The notes: generated from the letters alone by a model not told the origin. Positions 19,186 to 30,095 are shown, numbered from the stretch's first letter. The stretch: 59,023 bases of DNA from Candidatus Accumulibacter appositus (GCA_000585055.1 JEMX01000053.1:28275-87297), one strand, 5' to 3'. Numbers and translations: made by a program.

Positions 19186-20148
19186 ATGCAGCAGTTGTAC
19201 AGCCTGATCGAGGCGGACATGAAGGCCGTTGACGCGGTGATCCGCCAGCGCCTCCATTCGGAGGTTGCTTTGGTCCGTCAGGTCGCCGAGTACATCGTTC
19301 AGAGCGGTGGCAAGAGGCTGCGTCCGGCGCTGGTGCTGCTGTCGGCCGGGGCATTGGGCTACCGAGGCAGCCATCAGCACGAGTTGGCGGCGGTGATCGA
19401 ATTCATCCATACGGCGACCCTGTTGCATGACGATGTCGTCGATGGCTCAAACTTGCGGCGCGGTCGTGAGACGGCCAACGCCCTGTTCGGGAATTCAGCC
19501 AGTGTGCTGGTTGGCGATTTCCTGTATTCGCGGGCTTTCCAGATGATGGTCGCGGTCGACGACATGCGCATCATGCGGGTGCTATCGGACGCGACCAATG
19601 TCATCGCCGAGGGTGAAGTCCTGCAGTTGATGAACTGCCACGATGCCGGCATCGATGAAGGTGGCTATCTGCAGGTCATTCGCTACAAGACCGCCAAGTT
19701 GTTTGAGGCGGCGGCGCAGCTGGGCGCGATCATCGGTGGCGGTGACGCCGCGATTGAGAAGGCGATGGCCGTTTACGGTGTGCATCTGGGCACCGCGTTC
19801 CAGTTGATTGACGATGTGCTCGACTACTCGGGCGCTGAAGTCGAAACCGGCAAGCATCTGGGCGATGACCTGGCTGAAGGCAAGCCGACGCTGCCGCTGA
19901 TTTTTGTCTTGCGCAATGGCAACCCGGAACAGGCCGCCTGTGTTCGGAGCGCCATCGAGAACGGCGGGCGCAACGATTTTCCGCTGGTCCTGGCCGCCAT
20001 TCGTGCAACCGGCGCGCTGCAATACGCGACGCAGAAAGCCAAGGCCGAGGCTGAACTCGCTGCCGCCGCTCTCGATGTCGTCCCCGCTTCTCAATACAAG
20101 GATTCCTTGCTAGAATTATGCCTCTTCGCTGTCGCTAGAAATTATTAG
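19186..20148 (+). CDS. ispB: Polyprenyl diphosphate synthase (octaprenyl type)
   Basis: About 320 residues; trans-isoprenyl diphosphate synthase making the side chain of ubiquinone. The first Asp-rich motif is LLHDDVVDGSNLRRG near residue 85; the second is FQLIDDVLDYSG near residue 210. The substrate-binding GGKRLRP is also present. Length matches E. coli IspB (323). The start is the ATG at 19186; GTG codons at 19180 and 19162 are alternatives. It is divergent from rplU, a very common arrangement. Chain length cannot be read with certainty. Confidence 0.95.
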   Translation: MQQLYSLIEADMKAVDAVIRQRLHSEVALVRQVAEYIVQSGGKRLRPALVLLSAGALGYRGSHQHELAAVIEFIHTATLLHDDVVDGSNLRRGRETANALFGNSASVLVGDFLYSRAFQMMVAVDDMRIMRVLSDATNVIAEGEVLQLMNCHDAGIDEGGYLQVIRYKTAKLFEAAAQLGAIIGGGDAAIEKAMAVYGVHLGTAFQLIDDVLDYSGAEVETGKHLGDDLAEGKPTLPLIFVLRNGNPEQAACVRSAIENGGRNDFPLVLAAIRATGALQYATQKAKAEAELAAAALDVVPASQYKDSLLELCLFAVARNY

Positions 20149-20166
20149 CGCAGTTGTCGCCTCGGT

Positions 20167-20243
<77 letters not shown>

Positions 20244-20408
20244 ACATTTTCACCGCGGCCCTTGCGGTCTTCGCTGCACGGTTGGTCCGTCGCGGCAGCG
20301 TGTGATCCCCTTGTGACAAGCCGCAATCCTCCTCGCGGTGACCGTGATTGTGGCGGCGCGCGCCATAATGCGAGATGATCGTTCGCTGCTGCGGGTCTTC
20401 GCTTCTCA

Positions 20409-20648
20409 ATGACGAAATATCTACTGCTAATCGGGCTGGCCTGGGTCGTCTGGTGGTTCTGGCGAAAGTCGCGCATATCCCCACGCACTGGCGCGGACAG
20501 ACATGACACAGTGCAGCGCGAAGCCGAACGCATGGTGGCGTGCACCCGCTGTGGCGTCAATCAGCCGGTGAGCGAGAGTATCCTCGTCAGGGGCCGCTAT
20601 TACTGTTGCGCGGCCCATCTCGACGATAGCGCGTCCAACGACGCCTGA
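20409..20648 (+). CDS. PP0621-family small membrane/zinc-ribbon-like protein
   Basis: A 79-residue protein of unknown function, recognised as the PP0621 family that often precedes pilS in betaproteobacteria. It has one N-terminal membrane helix (YLLLIGLAWVVWWFW) and a small cytoplasmic part with paired cysteines (CTRCGVNQP and YYCCAAH) that could bind a metal. It ends 10 bp before pilS, so cotranscription is likely. A role in pilus control is only suggested by position. Confidence 0.8.
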   Translation: MTKYLLLIGLAWVVWWFWRKSRISPRTGADRHDTVQREAERMVACTRCGVNQPVSESILVRGRYYCCAAHLDDSASNDA

Positions 20649-20658
20649 GCGGCCCGGC

Positions 20659-22248
20659 GTGAGCACCGCGATGGTCGGCGTCGAGCATTTTTCCGAGACG
20701 CACTGGAAGTCGCTACGCTACTTCAACCTCTACCGCTGCGTCGTCGCCACGCTGCTCTTCACGTCGGTCTTGCTCTACCCCTCGGCTTTTCCCATCCTCA
20801 GTCCGAACCAGAGTCTGCAGCATGTGGCCTTGGCCAGCGCGTACCTGTTGAGCACGGCGTTGGCAGTGATCCTGGCGTTTCGCCATCGGCAGCATGCCAC
20901 CATCCAGTTGACGGCCAGCGTGCTGGTCGATGTGCTGGTAATGACACTCCTGATCCATATCGGCGGTGGTCTGGATAGTGGTCTGGGCTCGATGCTGCTG
21001 GTGACGCTGGCCGGCGCCGGCCTGGTCGGGCAGGGGCGCCTGGTGTTGTTCTACGCGGCAATGGCGACCCTGGCAGTGCTTTTCGAGCACTCCTACCGGG
21101 CTTTGCAGGACAATGTCGATGTGGCCGGGTTTTTTCACGCCGGCCTGTTCAGTGCCGGCTTCTTCGCGGTTGCGATCTCGGCGCGCTTGCTGGCTCGCCG
21201 GGTAATCGCCAACGAGGCCCTGGCGCTGCAGCGTGGGGTCGATCTGAAGAACCAGACGCTGATCAGTCAGCGGGTTATCGAGGAAATGCAGGACGGTGTG
21301 GTGGTCCTGCGCCGCGATGGTCGGGTCAAGCAGAGCAACCCGCGCGCCAGGCAGGTGCTGGGCCTTGAGAGCAACCGCGAGGATTTGTTGGCCGAATATT
21401 CGCCCGAACTGGCGCTCGGTTTTGTCGAGTGGTGTCGGATCGGTAGCGACGAGGTGGTGCTGGTGCGCGTTCCGGCGAGTGGCATGCAGCTGCGAGCCCG
21501 GTTTGCGCCGACCGAGAGTTCGGAAAGTGATGTGCTGGTCTTTCTTGAAGATCTGGGCCGCGTGCAGGAGCAGGCGCAACAGCTGAAGCTGGCTGCACTC
21601 GGGCGCCTGACGGCCAATATTGCGCACGAAATCCGTAATCCACTGTCCGCGATCAGCCACGCTGGTGAACTGCTGCGTGAGGAACGGCGCGGCGAGGTGT
21701 ACGAGCGCTTGCTGCGCATCATGCTGGATAATACTAGGAGGCTCGAGCGTATCGTCAGCGATGTCCTGGAGCTCGGGCGCCGCGATCGTACTTATCGGGA
21801 ACTGATCAACCTGCGTGAGACTTTGCCATTGTTGATCGAGGAATATTTGGCCAAGGAGGAACTGCCGGCTGATGTGGTGCGAATTGAGTTGTCGGGCGTC
21901 GCGGCCATTTGTTTCGATCGCTCGCATTTCCATCAGGTGCTGGGAAATCTTCTCGGCAACGCGCTGCGTCATTCGCAGCGCGTTGCCGGCAGTGTGCGTC
22001 TGTTTGTTTGTGACGGAAAAGCGGACACGCAGGTGGAATTGCATGTGATTGACGACGGTGAGGGGATTGGCGAGGCGCAGCGCGAACACATCTTCGAGCC
22101 GTTCTTCACCACGCAGCATCGCGGGACCGGTCTGGGTCTCTACATCGCACGCGAGTTATGTGATGCGAACGGCGCGCTACTCGAACTGCTCGCGTCCGGG
22201 CCGGGTGCCGATTTTCGTTTGCTGGGGAGGTCTTCAGGGTGTCAGTAG
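20659..22248 (+). CDS. pilS: Sensor histidine kinase PilS
   Basis: A 529-residue membrane kinase that controls type IV pilin transcription with PilR. About six hydrophobic helices occupy residues 25-185, followed by a PAS-like segment (EEMQDGVVVLRRDGRVKQSN). The H box is ANIAHEIRNPLSAISHAGE near residue 320; the N box is QVLGNLLGNALRHS; G boxes are DDGEGIG and GTGLGLYIA. The start is GTG. The stop overlaps the pilR start by 10 bp. In Pseudomonas, PilS senses pilin levels in the inner membrane. The pilin genes are outside this window. Confidence 0.94.
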   Translation: MSTAMVGVEHFSETHWKSLRYFNLYRCVVATLLFTSVLLYPSAFPILSPNQSLQHVALASAYLLSTALAVILAFRHRQHATIQLTASVLVDVLVMTLLIHIGGGLDSGLGSMLLVTLAGAGLVGQGRLVLFYAAMATLAVLFEHSYRALQDNVDVAGFFHAGLFSAGFFAVAISARLLARRVIANEALALQRGVDLKNQTLISQRVIEEMQDGVVVLRRDGRVKQSNPRARQVLGLESNREDLLAEYSPELALGFVEWCRIGSDEVVLVRVPASGMQLRARFAPTESSESDVLVFLEDLGRVQEQAQQLKLAALGRLTANIAHEIRNPLSAISHAGELLREERRGEVYERLLRIMLDNTRRLERIVSDVLELGRRDRTYRELINLRETLPLLIEEYLAKEELPADVVRIELSGVAAICFDRSHFHQVLGNLLGNALRHSQRVAGSVRLFVCDGKADTQVELHVIDDGEGIGEAQREHIFEPFFTTQHRGTGLGLYIARELCDANGALLELLASGPGADFRLLGRSSGCQ

Positions 22249-23609
22249 TCAAGACGGAGCGCCGTCCGCGCGGCGAGTTGGCGAGAGTGCTGGTGGTCGA
22301 CGACGAGGCCGACATTCGTGAATTGCTCGACCTGACGGTGGCACGTATGGGCTTGTCCGCAGACTGTGCGGCAAGCGTCGCCGAGGCGCGGGTGTTTCTC
22401 GACCGGCAGCGCTATCAGTTGTGCATCACCGACATGCGTCTGCCCGACGGTGACGGCCTGGAAATCGTCAAGTTGATTGGCGAGCGTTACGGGGAGACGC
22501 CGGTAGCGGTCATCACGGCCTTTGGCAGTGCCCAGAATGCCGTTGCTGCGCTCAAGGCGGGCGCTTTTGACTATCTCGCCAAACCGGTCGCGCTGGAGCA
22601 GCTGCGCAGCCTGATCAAGTCGGCGCTACGCTTGCCGCGGCAGAGCGACGCCGAGAGCGACGGGTATGCGGGCGCCTCGTCGGGACAACTGATCGGCACA
22701 TCGGCGGCAATAGAGAACGTCCGCCAGTTGATCGACAAGCTGGCACGCAGTCAGGCACCGGTCTATATCTCGGGCGAGTCGGGAACCGGAAAGGAACTCG
22801 CAGCGCGTCTGATTCATGATCGCAGTTCTCGACGTGCGGCGCCCTTCGTGCCCGTGAATTGTGGGGCGATTCCGGAAAACCTCATGGAGAGCGAGTTCTT
22901 CGGCTATCGCAAGGGGGCTTTTACGGGGGCCGATAGTGATCGCGAAGGTTTCTTCCAAGCCGCTAAAGGAGGGACGCTCTTTCTCGATGAGGTTGCGGAT
23001 TTGCCATTGGCGATGCAGGTAAAGCTGTTGCGCGCCGTGCAGGAGAAGAAAGTTCGCAAGGTGGGTAGTGCCGCCGAAGAAGTGGTCGACGTGCGCATCA
23101 TCTCGGCGACCCATCAGGCCCTCAAGGCCTGCGTCGACACGGGGCTGTTTCGCCAGGATCTTTACTACCGGCTGAACGTCATCGAACTTCGCATGCCGCC
23201 GTTACGCGAACGTCACGAAGACGTGGCGCCGCTGGTGGCGGCTCTGCTGGCGCGCATCTGCGGCGAGAAGGCGCCGCGTATCGAGCCACAAGCCTTGCGC
23301 GCGCTGGAAAACTACAGCTTTCCCGGCAATGTACGCGAACTCGAAAATATCCTCGAACGTGCCACCGCCTTGTGCGGTGACAATGCGGTGGTGGTTGACG
23401 ATCTGCAACTGGCGCCGACCGCGGTGTCTGGTGGCAGCCTCGGCCGGGACGGGGAAACCCTCGACGACACTATCAACCGTATCGAGAAGCAGGCGATTCT
23501 GGAGGCCTTGACGAAGACCGCTTTCAATCGTACGGCCGCCGCCAGGCTGCTTGGCGTGAGCTTCCGTTCCCTGCGCTATCGAATCGAGCGCCTGGGTATC
23601 GAGGAGTGA
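22239..23609 (+). CDS. pilR: Sigma-54-dependent response regulator PilR
   Basis: A 456-residue NtrC-type activator. The receiver domain spans residues 16-130 with the phospho-acceptor Asp in CITDMRLPDGDG. The AAA+ domain (about 150-380) has Walker A GESGTGKE and the sigma-54-contacting loop GAFTGAD. The C-terminal Fis-type helix-turn-helix reads FNRTAAARLLGVSFRSLRYR. It pairs with pilS, which it overlaps by 10 bp. It should activate sigma-54 promoters such as that of pilA. Confidence 0.95.
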   Translation: MSVVKTERRPRGELARVLVVDDEADIRELLDLTVARMGLSADCAASVAEARVFLDRQRYQLCITDMRLPDGDGLEIVKLIGERYGETPVAVITAFGSAQNAVAALKAGAFDYLAKPVALEQLRSLIKSALRLPRQSDAESDGYAGASSGQLIGTSAAIENVRQLIDKLARSQAPVYISGESGTGKELAARLIHDRSSRRAAPFVPVNCGAIPENLMESEFFGYRKGAFTGADSDREGFFQAAKGGTLFLDEVADLPLAMQVKLLRAVQEKKVRKVGSAAEEVVDVRIISATHQALKACVDTGLFRQDLYYRLNVIELRMPPLRERHEDVAPLVAALLARICGEKAPRIEPQALRALENYSFPGNVRELENILERATALCGDNAVVVDDLQLAPTAVSGGSLGRDGETLDDTINRIEKQAILEALTKTAFNRTAAARLLGVSFRSLRYRIERLGIEE

Positions 23610-24187
23610 AGCTGCAGCGTGGCGCTGCCGCTGGCGAGCTGGGTGCCGACGGTTGGTTGTCCGGCGCACGGCGAATCGAATCCGCCAATCACGATGCGCG
23701 TCCCGCAGGAGAGGTCGTGTCGCTGATCGTCGTGCATGCGATCAGCCTGCCACCGGGAGAGTTCGGTGGCGAGGGGATCGTCCGTCTATTCAGCAATCGC
23801 CTGGACCCTTCCGCCCATCCCTACTTCGCACAGATCCACGCCTTGCGGGTCTCGGCCCATTTCCTGCTTCGTCGCGACGGTGAGCTGATCCAGTTCGTCT
23901 CCTGCGAGAAACGCGCCTGGCATGCGGGTTTGTCGAGCTGGAACGGGCGACAGCGCTGCAACGATTTCTCTCTGGGTATCGAACTCGAGGGCTGCGACGA
24001 ATTGCCTTTCGAAACGGCCCAGTACTGCGCGCTTCTGGAGTTGATCCGCGCCTTGCGCCTGGCTTACCCGATCAAGGCCGTCGTTGGTCACAGCGATATT
24101 TCGCCCGGTCGCAAGACCGACCCCGGTCCTTGCTTCGACTGGCGTCGGCTGGCGTCAATCGGCGACTTCCCGGGGGCTTGCCGCTGA
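23606..24187 (+). CDS. ampD: N-acetyl-anhydromuramyl-L-alanine amidase AmpD
   Basis: A 193-residue cytoplasmic zinc amidase that cleaves anhydro-muropeptides during peptidoglycan recycling. Zinc ligands are visible: His in IVVHAISLPPG, and His plus Asp in VVGHSDISPGRKTDPGP. Length matches E. coli AmpD (183). The start GTG overlaps the pilR stop (GTGA), so it is last in the PP0621-pilS-pilR-ampD run. In bacteria with an ampC/ampR system it restrains beta-lactamase induction; no such genes are here. Confidence 0.94.
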   Translation: MKLQRGAAAGELGADGWLSGARRIESANHDARPAGEVVSLIVVHAISLPPGEFGGEGIVRLFSNRLDPSAHPYFAQIHALRVSAHFLLRRDGELIQFVSCEKRAWHAGLSSWNGRQRCNDFSLGIELEGCDELPFETAQYCALLELIRALRLAYPIKAVVGHSDISPGRKTDPGPCFDWRRLASIGDFPGACR

Positions 24188-24226
24188 CGGCATTGGGCGG
24201 CGAAGGTGTTCGGTTTTCGTGAGCGG

Positions 24227-25387
24227 TCAACCGAGAAAGCGGCGAATTCTGTCGACGGCTTCAGCGAGGCGTTCGACGCTGGTGGTGTAGGCAAAGCGCA
24301 AGTGTTTTTCGGGCTGGTTGCTACCGAAGTCAAGGCCCGGCGTGATCGCCACGCCGACTGCCTCGAGCAGGTCGCGCGCAAAGCGATCGCTGTTGTCGGT
24401 CAGCTCACAGCAGTTGGCGTAGACGTAGAAAGCGCCCTCCGGCTTGGCTGCCTGAAGGAAACCGAGGTTTTCCAGCGCCGGTGCGAGGAAGTCACGGCGG
24501 CGCTTGAATTCCCGGCGCCGTTCCTCGAGGAGGCTGAGGGTGGCCGGCGCGAATGCGGCCAGCGCCGCGTGTTGGGCCGGGGTCGAGGGCGAGATGAACA
24601 GGTTCTGCGCCAGCTTCTCGATGTCGCGTGTGAAGCGCTCGGGAACGACCAGCCAGCCCAGTCGCCAGCCGGTCATGTTGAAGTACTTGGAAAAACTTTG
24701 CACGACAAAGATGTCCTCGCCGAACTGTAGAGCCGTTGATGCATCACGCTCGTAGGTCAGGCCGTGGTAGATCTCGTCGACCACCAGTTGCCCACCTTTC
24801 TGGCGCACAAAGTCGGCGATGGCTGCCAACACAGCGTCATCGAGCAGGGTGCCGGTGGGGTTGGCGGGCGAGGCCAGCAAGGCACCCGCCGTCCGTTTCG
24901 TCCAATGCGCTGCCACTTCGGCCAGCGTTGGCTGGAAGTTGTTCTCGGCGCACACCGGGATGCCGACCGGTCGTCCCTCGAAGCTGCGCACGAAATTGCG
25001 GTTGCAGGGATAGCCCGGGTCGGAGAGCAGCCATTCGCTGCCCGCCTCGGCAAGGCAGGCCATGCTCAGCAGCAAGGCGCCTGAAGCTCCTGCGGTGACT
25101 GCTATTCGCGACGCCGGGACTTCGATGCCGTAGCGGGTGGCGTAGAAAGCAGCGATGGCCACACGCAATTCCGGAAGCCCGAGGGCGGGGGTGTAGAACA
25201 CACGGCCGCTGGCGATCTGCGCCTGCGCCGCGGCGATGATCGGTTCTGGCGTCGGGAAATCGGGTTCGCCCACTTCCATGTGGATGATGTCGCGCCCTGA
25301 GGCTTGCAGCGCTTTGGCGCGGGCCAGCAGTTCCATGACGTGGAAGGGGGCGATGTTGGCAAGGCGGCTGGCGGGAAAGGTCGGCAT
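24227..25387 (-). CDS. Class I/II PLP-dependent aminotransferase
   Basis: A 386-residue fold-type I aminotransferase of the AspC-like group. The PLP lysine is in VVQSFSKYFNMTGWRLGW; PANPTGT and the substrate-binding RFAYTTS near the C-terminus are also present. The early EVGEPDFPTP is typical of aminotransferases annotated as aspartate, alanine or valine-pyruvate enzymes; the amino donor cannot be fixed by eye. The ATG at 25387 was chosen because the upstream frame runs through the pckG terminator; its ribosome-binding site is weak. Confidence 0.92.
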   Translation of the reverse strand: MPTFPASRLANIAPFHVMELLARAKALQASGRDIIHMEVGEPDFPTPEPIIAAAQAQIASGRVFYTPALGLPELRVAIAAFYATRYGIEVPASRIAVTAGASGALLLSMACLAEAGSEWLLSDPGYPCNRNFVRSFEGRPVGIPVCAENNFQPTLAEVAAHWTKRTAGALLASPANPTGTLLDDAVLAAIADFVRQKGGQLVVDEIYHGLTYERDASTALQFGEDIFVVQSFSKYFNMTGWRLGWLVVPERFTRDIEKLAQNLFISPSTPAQHAALAAFAPATLSLLEERRREFKRRRDFLAPALENLGFLQAAKPEGAFYVYANCCELTDNSDRFARDLLEAVGVAITPGLDFGSNQPEKHLRFAYTTSVERLAEAVDRIRRFLG

Positions 25388-25449
25388 GCTTGGTTGGTGG
25401 CTGGTTCTTGGAAAAGCAAACAGTGTAACGACTGGGCGTGGCCGAGGCC

Positions 25450-25475
25450 AAAAAAAGCCGCCCGAAGGCGGCTTT
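25450..25475 (-). terminator. Rho-independent terminator after pckG
   Basis: On the minus strand AAAGCCGCC-TTCG-GGCGGCTTT continues into a seven-T run: a strong stem with a stable TTCG tetraloop. It lies just beyond the pckG stop. Confidence 0.92.
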
Positions 25476-25506
25476 CCGATGATCTCGGTCAGGCCAGGTT
25501 CACTGA

Positions 25507-27342
25507 TCAGGCAGCAAAGCCTTTCTCGAGTTCGTCGCGGATGGTCGCCAGCTTGGGAGGCAGCTTGTTGCCCATCTTCTCGAACCACTCCTTGACGCCA
25601 TCGAGTTCACTCTTCCAAGCCTGCTTGTCGAGGCTGGTGACCTTGGCGAACTCGTCCTTGGAAAAGTCGCTGCCGGACCAGTCGATATCCTCGTAGTTGG
25701 GCATCCAGCCGAGGGCGGTCTTGTTGGCAGAAACTTTTCCTTCGCAGCGGTCGATTATCCACTTGAGGACACGCGCGTTGTCGCCAAAGCCTGGCCATGC
25801 GAACTCGCCTTTTTCGTTCATCCGGAACCAGTTGACCATGAAGATCGGTACCGGCGTGTCGGCGGCGTTGCCCATTTTCAGCCAGTGGCTGTAGTAGTCG
25901 GCCATGTTGTAACCACAGAACGGCAGCATGGCGAAGGGGTCGCGGCGAACGACACCCTGGGCGCCGAAGGCGGCGGCAGTGGTTTCCGAGCCAAGCGTCG
26001 CGGCAGCGTACACGCCATGGTCCCAGTCAACCGTTTCGCAGACCAGCGGCACCGTCGAGGCGCGACGGCCACCGAACAGGAAGGCCGAGATCGGCACGCC
26101 TTCGGTGCTCTCCCAGTTCTCGTCGATACACGGGCACTGCGAGGCCGGGGCCGTGAAGCGGGAGTTCGGATGCGCCGCCTTGGTGCCTTTCTCCTTGGCG
26201 ATTGCTGGCGTCCAGTCGTTGCCCTGCCAGTCGATCGCGTGCGCAGGCGGCGGGCCCATGCCTTCCCACCACACGTCGCCATCGTCGGTCAGCGCGACGT
26301 TGGTGAAGATGGTGTTCTCGGCCAGTGAGGCCATGGCGTTGTAGTTGGTCTGGTCGTTGGTGCCCGGCGCCACGCCGAAGAAGCCTGCTTCCGGGTTGAT
26401 GGCGTAGAGACGGGTGACGCCGTTGGCATCCTTGCGCGGCTTGATCCAGGCGATGTCGTCACCGATGGTAGTGACTTTCCAGCCGCTCAGGGTCGCTGGT
26501 GGGACGAGCATCGCGAAATTGGTCTTGCCGCAGGCCGACGGGAAGGCTGCAGCGACGTAATGCTTCTTGCCTTCGGGCGATTCGACCCCCAGGATCAGCA
26601 TGTGCTCGGCCATCCAGCCGTCATCACGCGCCATGTTGGAGGCAATGCGCAGGGCCAGGCACTTCTTGCCGAGCAGCGCGTTGCCGCCGTAGCCGGAGCC
26701 GTAGGACCAGATTTCACGCGTTTCCGGATAATGGACGATGTACTTGGTGGTCGGGTTGCACGGCCAGCGCGGATCTTTCTGGCCAGGCTCCTTGGGCGCG
26801 CCAATCGAGTGCACGCAAGGAATGAAGGTGCCGTCGGTGCCGAGGACCGGGAATACGGCCTTGCCCATGCGGGTCATGATCTTCATGTTGACCACAACGT
26901 AGGCGCTGTCGCTTATCTCGACGCCGATCTGGGCGATTGGCGAGCCAACTGGGCCCATCGAGAAGGGGATCACGTACATCGTGCGACCCTTCATGCAGCC
27001 CTTGAAGACGCCATTGAGCGTCTCGCGCATCTTGGCCGGGTCTTCCCAGTTATTCGTCGGGCCCGCGTCTTCCTTTTTCTCGGAACAGATGTAGGTGCGG
27101 TCTTCGACGCGGGCCACATCGGACGGGTCGGAAAAGGCGAGGAAGGAGTTCTTGCGCTTCTTGAGCTTGGTGAAGGTGCCGGCTTCGACCAACTCAGCGC
27201 AGAGCCGATCGTACTCTGCCTGCGAGCCGTCGGCCCAGACAACCTGGGCGGGCTCGGTGAGGGCCGCAATGTCGGCAACCCATTTCTTCAGGCCTTCATG
27301 CTTGACGTAGTCCGGGGCATTGATGGAAACAGTCTGGTTCAT
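25507..27342 (-). CDS. pckG: Phosphoenolpyruvate carboxykinase (GTP)
   Basis: A 611-residue GTP-dependent enzyme interconverting oxaloacetate and PEP. The kinase P-loop is [13 protein letters not shown] near residue 280. Other family segments are [15 protein letters not shown] (with the active-site Cys region) and [20 protein letters not shown]. Length is typical of GTP-type PEPCK and clearly different from the ATP type. The ATG at 27342 begins [13 protein letters not shown]. It is divergent from maeB; together they control the PEP/pyruvate/malate node. In Accumulibacter-like bacteria this node is central to anaerobic carbon storage, an inference here. Confidence 0.97.
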   Translation of the reverse strand: MNQTVSINAPDYVKHEGLKKWVADIAALTEPAQVVWADGSQAEYDRLCAELVEAGTFTKLKKRKNSFLAFSDPSDVARVEDRTYICSEKKEDAGPTNNWEDPAKMRETLNGVFKGCMKGRTMYVIPFSMGPVGSPIAQIGVEISDSAYVVVNMKIMTRMGKAVFPVLGTDGTFIPCVHSIGAPKEPGQKDPRWPCNPTTKYIVHYPETREIWSYGSGYGGNALLGKKCLALRIASNMARDDGWMAEHMLILGVESPEGKKHYVAAAFPSACGKTNFAMLVPPATLSGWKVTTIGDDIAWIKPRKDANGVTRLYAINPEAGFFGVAPGTNDQTNYNAMASLAENTIFTNVALTDDGDVWWEGMGPPPAHAIDWQGNDWTPAIAKEKGTKAAHPNSRFTAPASQCPCIDENWESTEGVPISAFLFGGRRASTVPLVCETVDWDHGVYAAATLGSETTAAAFGAQGVVRRDPFAMLPFCGYNMADYYSHWLKMGNAADTPVPIFMVNWFRMNEKGEFAWPGFGDNARVLKWIIDRCEGKVSANKTALGWMPNYEDIDWSGSDFSKDEFAKVTSLDKQAWKSELDGVKEWFEKMGNKLPPKLATIRDELEKGFAA

Positions 27343-27707
27343 GGTAATCACTCTCGAAAGAAGGTGGAGGAGCGGAACTTACCGTGGCGTGGCGCGCGCA
27401 GAAGCTGGCCAACGGAGCCCGGACCCGCAAGGGCCCGTCCAGCTCAGTCGGGGGCGACGCGTCGGTCGCGGCTGGAAAAAAACAAGCGCGGAGCAGGCGG
27501 GGGTAGTCGGCATGCTGGGCGTTGGTGCTGCAAGGGTGTCGGTGTTTGTGTAATTATGCCACAGGTCCAACCCGCACTGATGATCCATTGCCAAATTCCA
27601 CATTGCCGAAAAGGCTGTTTGAGGCACTTCTGGGCTGATCGTTGGTCGACCGTTGGGGCGCCGTATGCATCCGCTGTGGCGTGTAACCGCTGCCAGGAGA
27701 ATGAGTC
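27343..27707. other. Intergenic region between divergent pckG and maeB
   Basis: This 365-bp gap must hold promoters for both genes. A CATAAT hexamer (minus strand, 27558-27553) is the best -10 for pckG but lacks a clear -35. A run of seven A follows a GC-rich imperfect inverted repeat around 27440-27485. I see no gene and no recognisable operator. Confidence 0.5.
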
Positions 27708-30008
27708 ATGAGCAAGGAAAAGGACCAGCTGCGTGCAGCCGCCCTCTTTTACCACCGCAATCCGAAGCCGGGCAAGGTGGCGATACTGCCAACCAAGCAA
27801 CTGACCAACCAGTACGACCTGTCGATGGCTTATTCACCGGGGGTTGCGGCCGCCTGCGAGGAGATCGTCGCCTTCCCGGCCGAGGCGAGTACGCTGACCT
27901 CGCGCGCTAATCTGGTGGGCGTGATCACCAACGGGACGGCGGTTCTCGGGCTCGGCGCGATCGGTCCGCTGGCGGCCAAGCCGGTCATGGAAGGCAAGGC
28001 CGTACTGTTCAAGAAGTTTGCCAACATCGACGTTTTCGACCTTGAGGTCGAAGAACGCGATCCCGATAGACTGGTCGAGATCATTGCTTCGCTGGAGCCG
28101 ACCTTTGGCGGCATCAACCTTGAGGACATCAAGGCGCCGGAGTGTTTTTACGTCGAGCAGAAACTGCGCGAACGGATGAAAATTCCGGTTTTCCACGATG
28201 ATCAGCATGGCACGGCGATCGTTGTCGGGGCGGCGATTCTCAATGGGCTGCACCTGCTCGGCAAGGACCTCGACAAGGTAAAGCTGGTTACCTCCGGGGC
28301 TGGCGCTGCGGCCCTGGCGTGCCTCGATCTGCTGGTAATGCTCGGTATTCCGGTCGAGAACATCTGGGTGACTGACATCAAGGGGCTGGTGTACGAGGGG
28401 CGCGTCGAGGACATGGACGAGATCAAGGCGCGTTATGCCAAGCACACCGACGCGCGCACGCTGGGTGAGGTCATCGCTGACGCCGATGTCTTTCTCGGCC
28501 TTTCGGCTGGTGGCGTCCTGAAGAAGGAGATGGTGGCCAAGATGGCGCCTTCGCCGTTGATCATGGCGCTGGCCAACCCCAATCCCGAGATCCGTCCGGA
28601 GGACGTCAAGGCCGTGCGCAGCGATGCGATCATGGCCACCGGCCGCTCGGACTATCCCAACCAGGTGAATAACGTCCTCTGCTTTCCGTTTATCTTTCGT
28701 GGCGCGCTAGACGTTGGTGCGACGACCATCACCGAAGCCATGAAGCTGGCGGCAGTCAAGTCCATTGCCGAGCTGGCGCGTGCCGAGCAGTCCGAGGTGG
28801 CGCTCAAGGCCTACGGCGAGACGGTGGCCAACTTTGGCCCGGAGTACCTGATTCCGAATCCCTTCGATCCGCGTCTGATCAGCAAGATCGCGCCGGCAGT
28901 GGCCGAGGCGGCGATGGCATCGGGGGTGGCGACGAGGCCGATCAAGGACCTGGAAGCATACCAGGACAGTCTTGACGAGTTCGTCTATCACTCCGGCCTG
29001 ATCATGAAACCGGTCTTTTCGCAGGCCAAGCAGGCGCCACGGCGTATCGTCTTTGCTGAAGGCGGCGACGATCGCGTACTGCGCGCGGTGCAGGTAATCG
29101 TCGACGAAGGCATCGCCAAACCGATTCTCATCGGCCATCCGGGAGATATCGCCCGCAAGCTTGAGGCGGCCAACCTGCGCGTGCGTCCGGGCATTGACTT
29201 CGAGGTCGTTTGTGCGGGTCACAACGACTTTTTCGACGACCATTTCGAAGTCTACTGGCGCGAGTATCGACGGCTGATGGAGCGTAAGGGCGTTTCGGCC
29301 GATTTTGCCCGTCGTGAGGTGCGGCGCCGCCCGTCGCTCTTCGCTGCACTGATGGTCCGCATGGGCGACGCCGACGGCATGATCTGTGGCACCTTCGGTC
29401 GTCACCGCGTTCATCGGGAGCATGTCGAAAATGTTATTGGGCTGGCGCCCGGCGTCAGGAGTCTGTATGCGATGAGCGTGCTGTTGCTACCCGATCGCAC
29501 CCTGTTCGTCGCCGACACCTATATCAACTACGACCCAACGGCCGAGCAACTTGCAGATATGGCGCTGCTGGCGGCGGACACGGTTCGCCGTTTCGGTGTG
29601 ACCCCGCGCGTGGCGCTCCTTTCGCACTCCTCCTTTGGTTCCGAGAATACGCCGACGGCCTTGAAAATGCGTGAAACTCTACGCCTGCTGAAGGAGCGTG
29701 CCCCACGCCTGGAAGTCGAGGGCGAGATGCACGGCGACGCCGCGATCAACGATGAAATCCGCCAGCGCGTGTTTCCCAGCGACGCACGTCTGAAAGGACA
29801 GGCCAACCTCTTGATCATGCCGACGCTTGATGCGGCCAACATCTCCTTCAACCTGTTGAAGGTCGCTTCGGGCGACAATGTCACTATCGGACCCATCCTG
29901 TTGGGGGCAGCGCAGCCGGCGCACATCCTGACGCCAACGGCGACCGTTCGTCGCGTGGTCAACATGACCGCTCTGGCGGTTGTCGACCGGCTGATGAACG
30001 AGCGCTGA
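27708..30008 (+). CDS. maeB: NADP-dependent malic enzyme with phosphotransacetylase-like C-terminal domain
   Basis: A 766-residue enzyme. The N-terminal part (about 1-430) is a malic enzyme that decarboxylates malate to pyruvate with NADP+: [15 protein letters not shown], the metal-binding [13 protein letters not shown], and the nucleotide-binding [13 protein letters not shown]. The C-terminal part (about 440-766) resembles phosphate acetyltransferase ([33 protein letters not shown]). In MaeB this domain is thought to be regulatory, with acetyl-CoA inhibiting. Length matches E. coli MaeB (759). Divergent from pckG. Confidence 0.97.
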   Translation: MSKEKDQLRAAALFYHRNPKPGKVAILPTKQLTNQYDLSMAYSPGVAAACEEIVAFPAEASTLTSRANLVGVITNGTAVLGLGAIGPLAAKPVMEGKAVLFKKFANIDVFDLEVEERDPDRLVEIIASLEPTFGGINLEDIKAPECFYVEQKLRERMKIPVFHDDQHGTAIVVGAAILNGLHLLGKDLDKVKLVTSGAGAAALACLDLLVMLGIPVENIWVTDIKGLVYEGRVEDMDEIKARYAKHTDARTLGEVIADADVFLGLSAGGVLKKEMVAKMAPSPLIMALANPNPEIRPEDVKAVRSDAIMATGRSDYPNQVNNVLCFPFIFRGALDVGATTITEAMKLAAVKSIAELARAEQSEVALKAYGETVANFGPEYLIPNPFDPRLISKIAPAVAEAAMASGVATRPIKDLEAYQDSLDEFVYHSGLIMKPVFSQAKQAPRRIVFAEGGDDRVLRAVQVIVDEGIAKPILIGHPGDIARKLEAANLRVRPGIDFEVVCAGHNDFFDDHFEVYWREYRRLMERKGVSADFARREVRRRPSLFAALMVRMGDADGMICGTFGRHRVHREHVENVIGLAPGVRSLYAMSVLLLPDRTLFVADTYINYDPTAEQLADMALLAADTVRRFGVTPRVALLSHSSFGSENTPTALKMRETLRLLKERAPRLEVEGEMHGDAAINDEIRQRVFPSDARLKGQANLLIMPTLDAANISFNLLKVASGDNVTIGPILLGAAQPAHILTPTATVRRVVNMTALAVVDRLMNER

Positions 30009-30061
30009 GCATCTGGCATGCCGGTCCTTGACCGGCTATCCGCGCTTCGAGAAATCCAATG

Positions 30062-30095
30062 CCGCCGCGCTGAGCAATCTTGCTTGGCGCGGCGG
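30062..30095 (+). terminator. Large GC-rich hairpin after maeB, possible terminator
   Basis: A perfect 9-bp pair CCGCCGCGC / GCGCGGCGG encloses a second pair AGCAA / TTGCT. It lies 54 bp after the maeB stop. No T-run follows, so it is not a classic terminator; it may stabilise the mRNA 3' end or act with Rho. Confidence 0.4.

Noticed and set aside
20713..22119. 468-codon open frame opposite pilS
   Set aside because: A shadow of pilS, whose kinase motifs are all intact on the plus strand.
26560..27711. 383-codon plus-strand frame opposite pckG
   Set aside because: The minus strand encodes full-length PEP carboxykinase; the plus frame has no recognisable domain.
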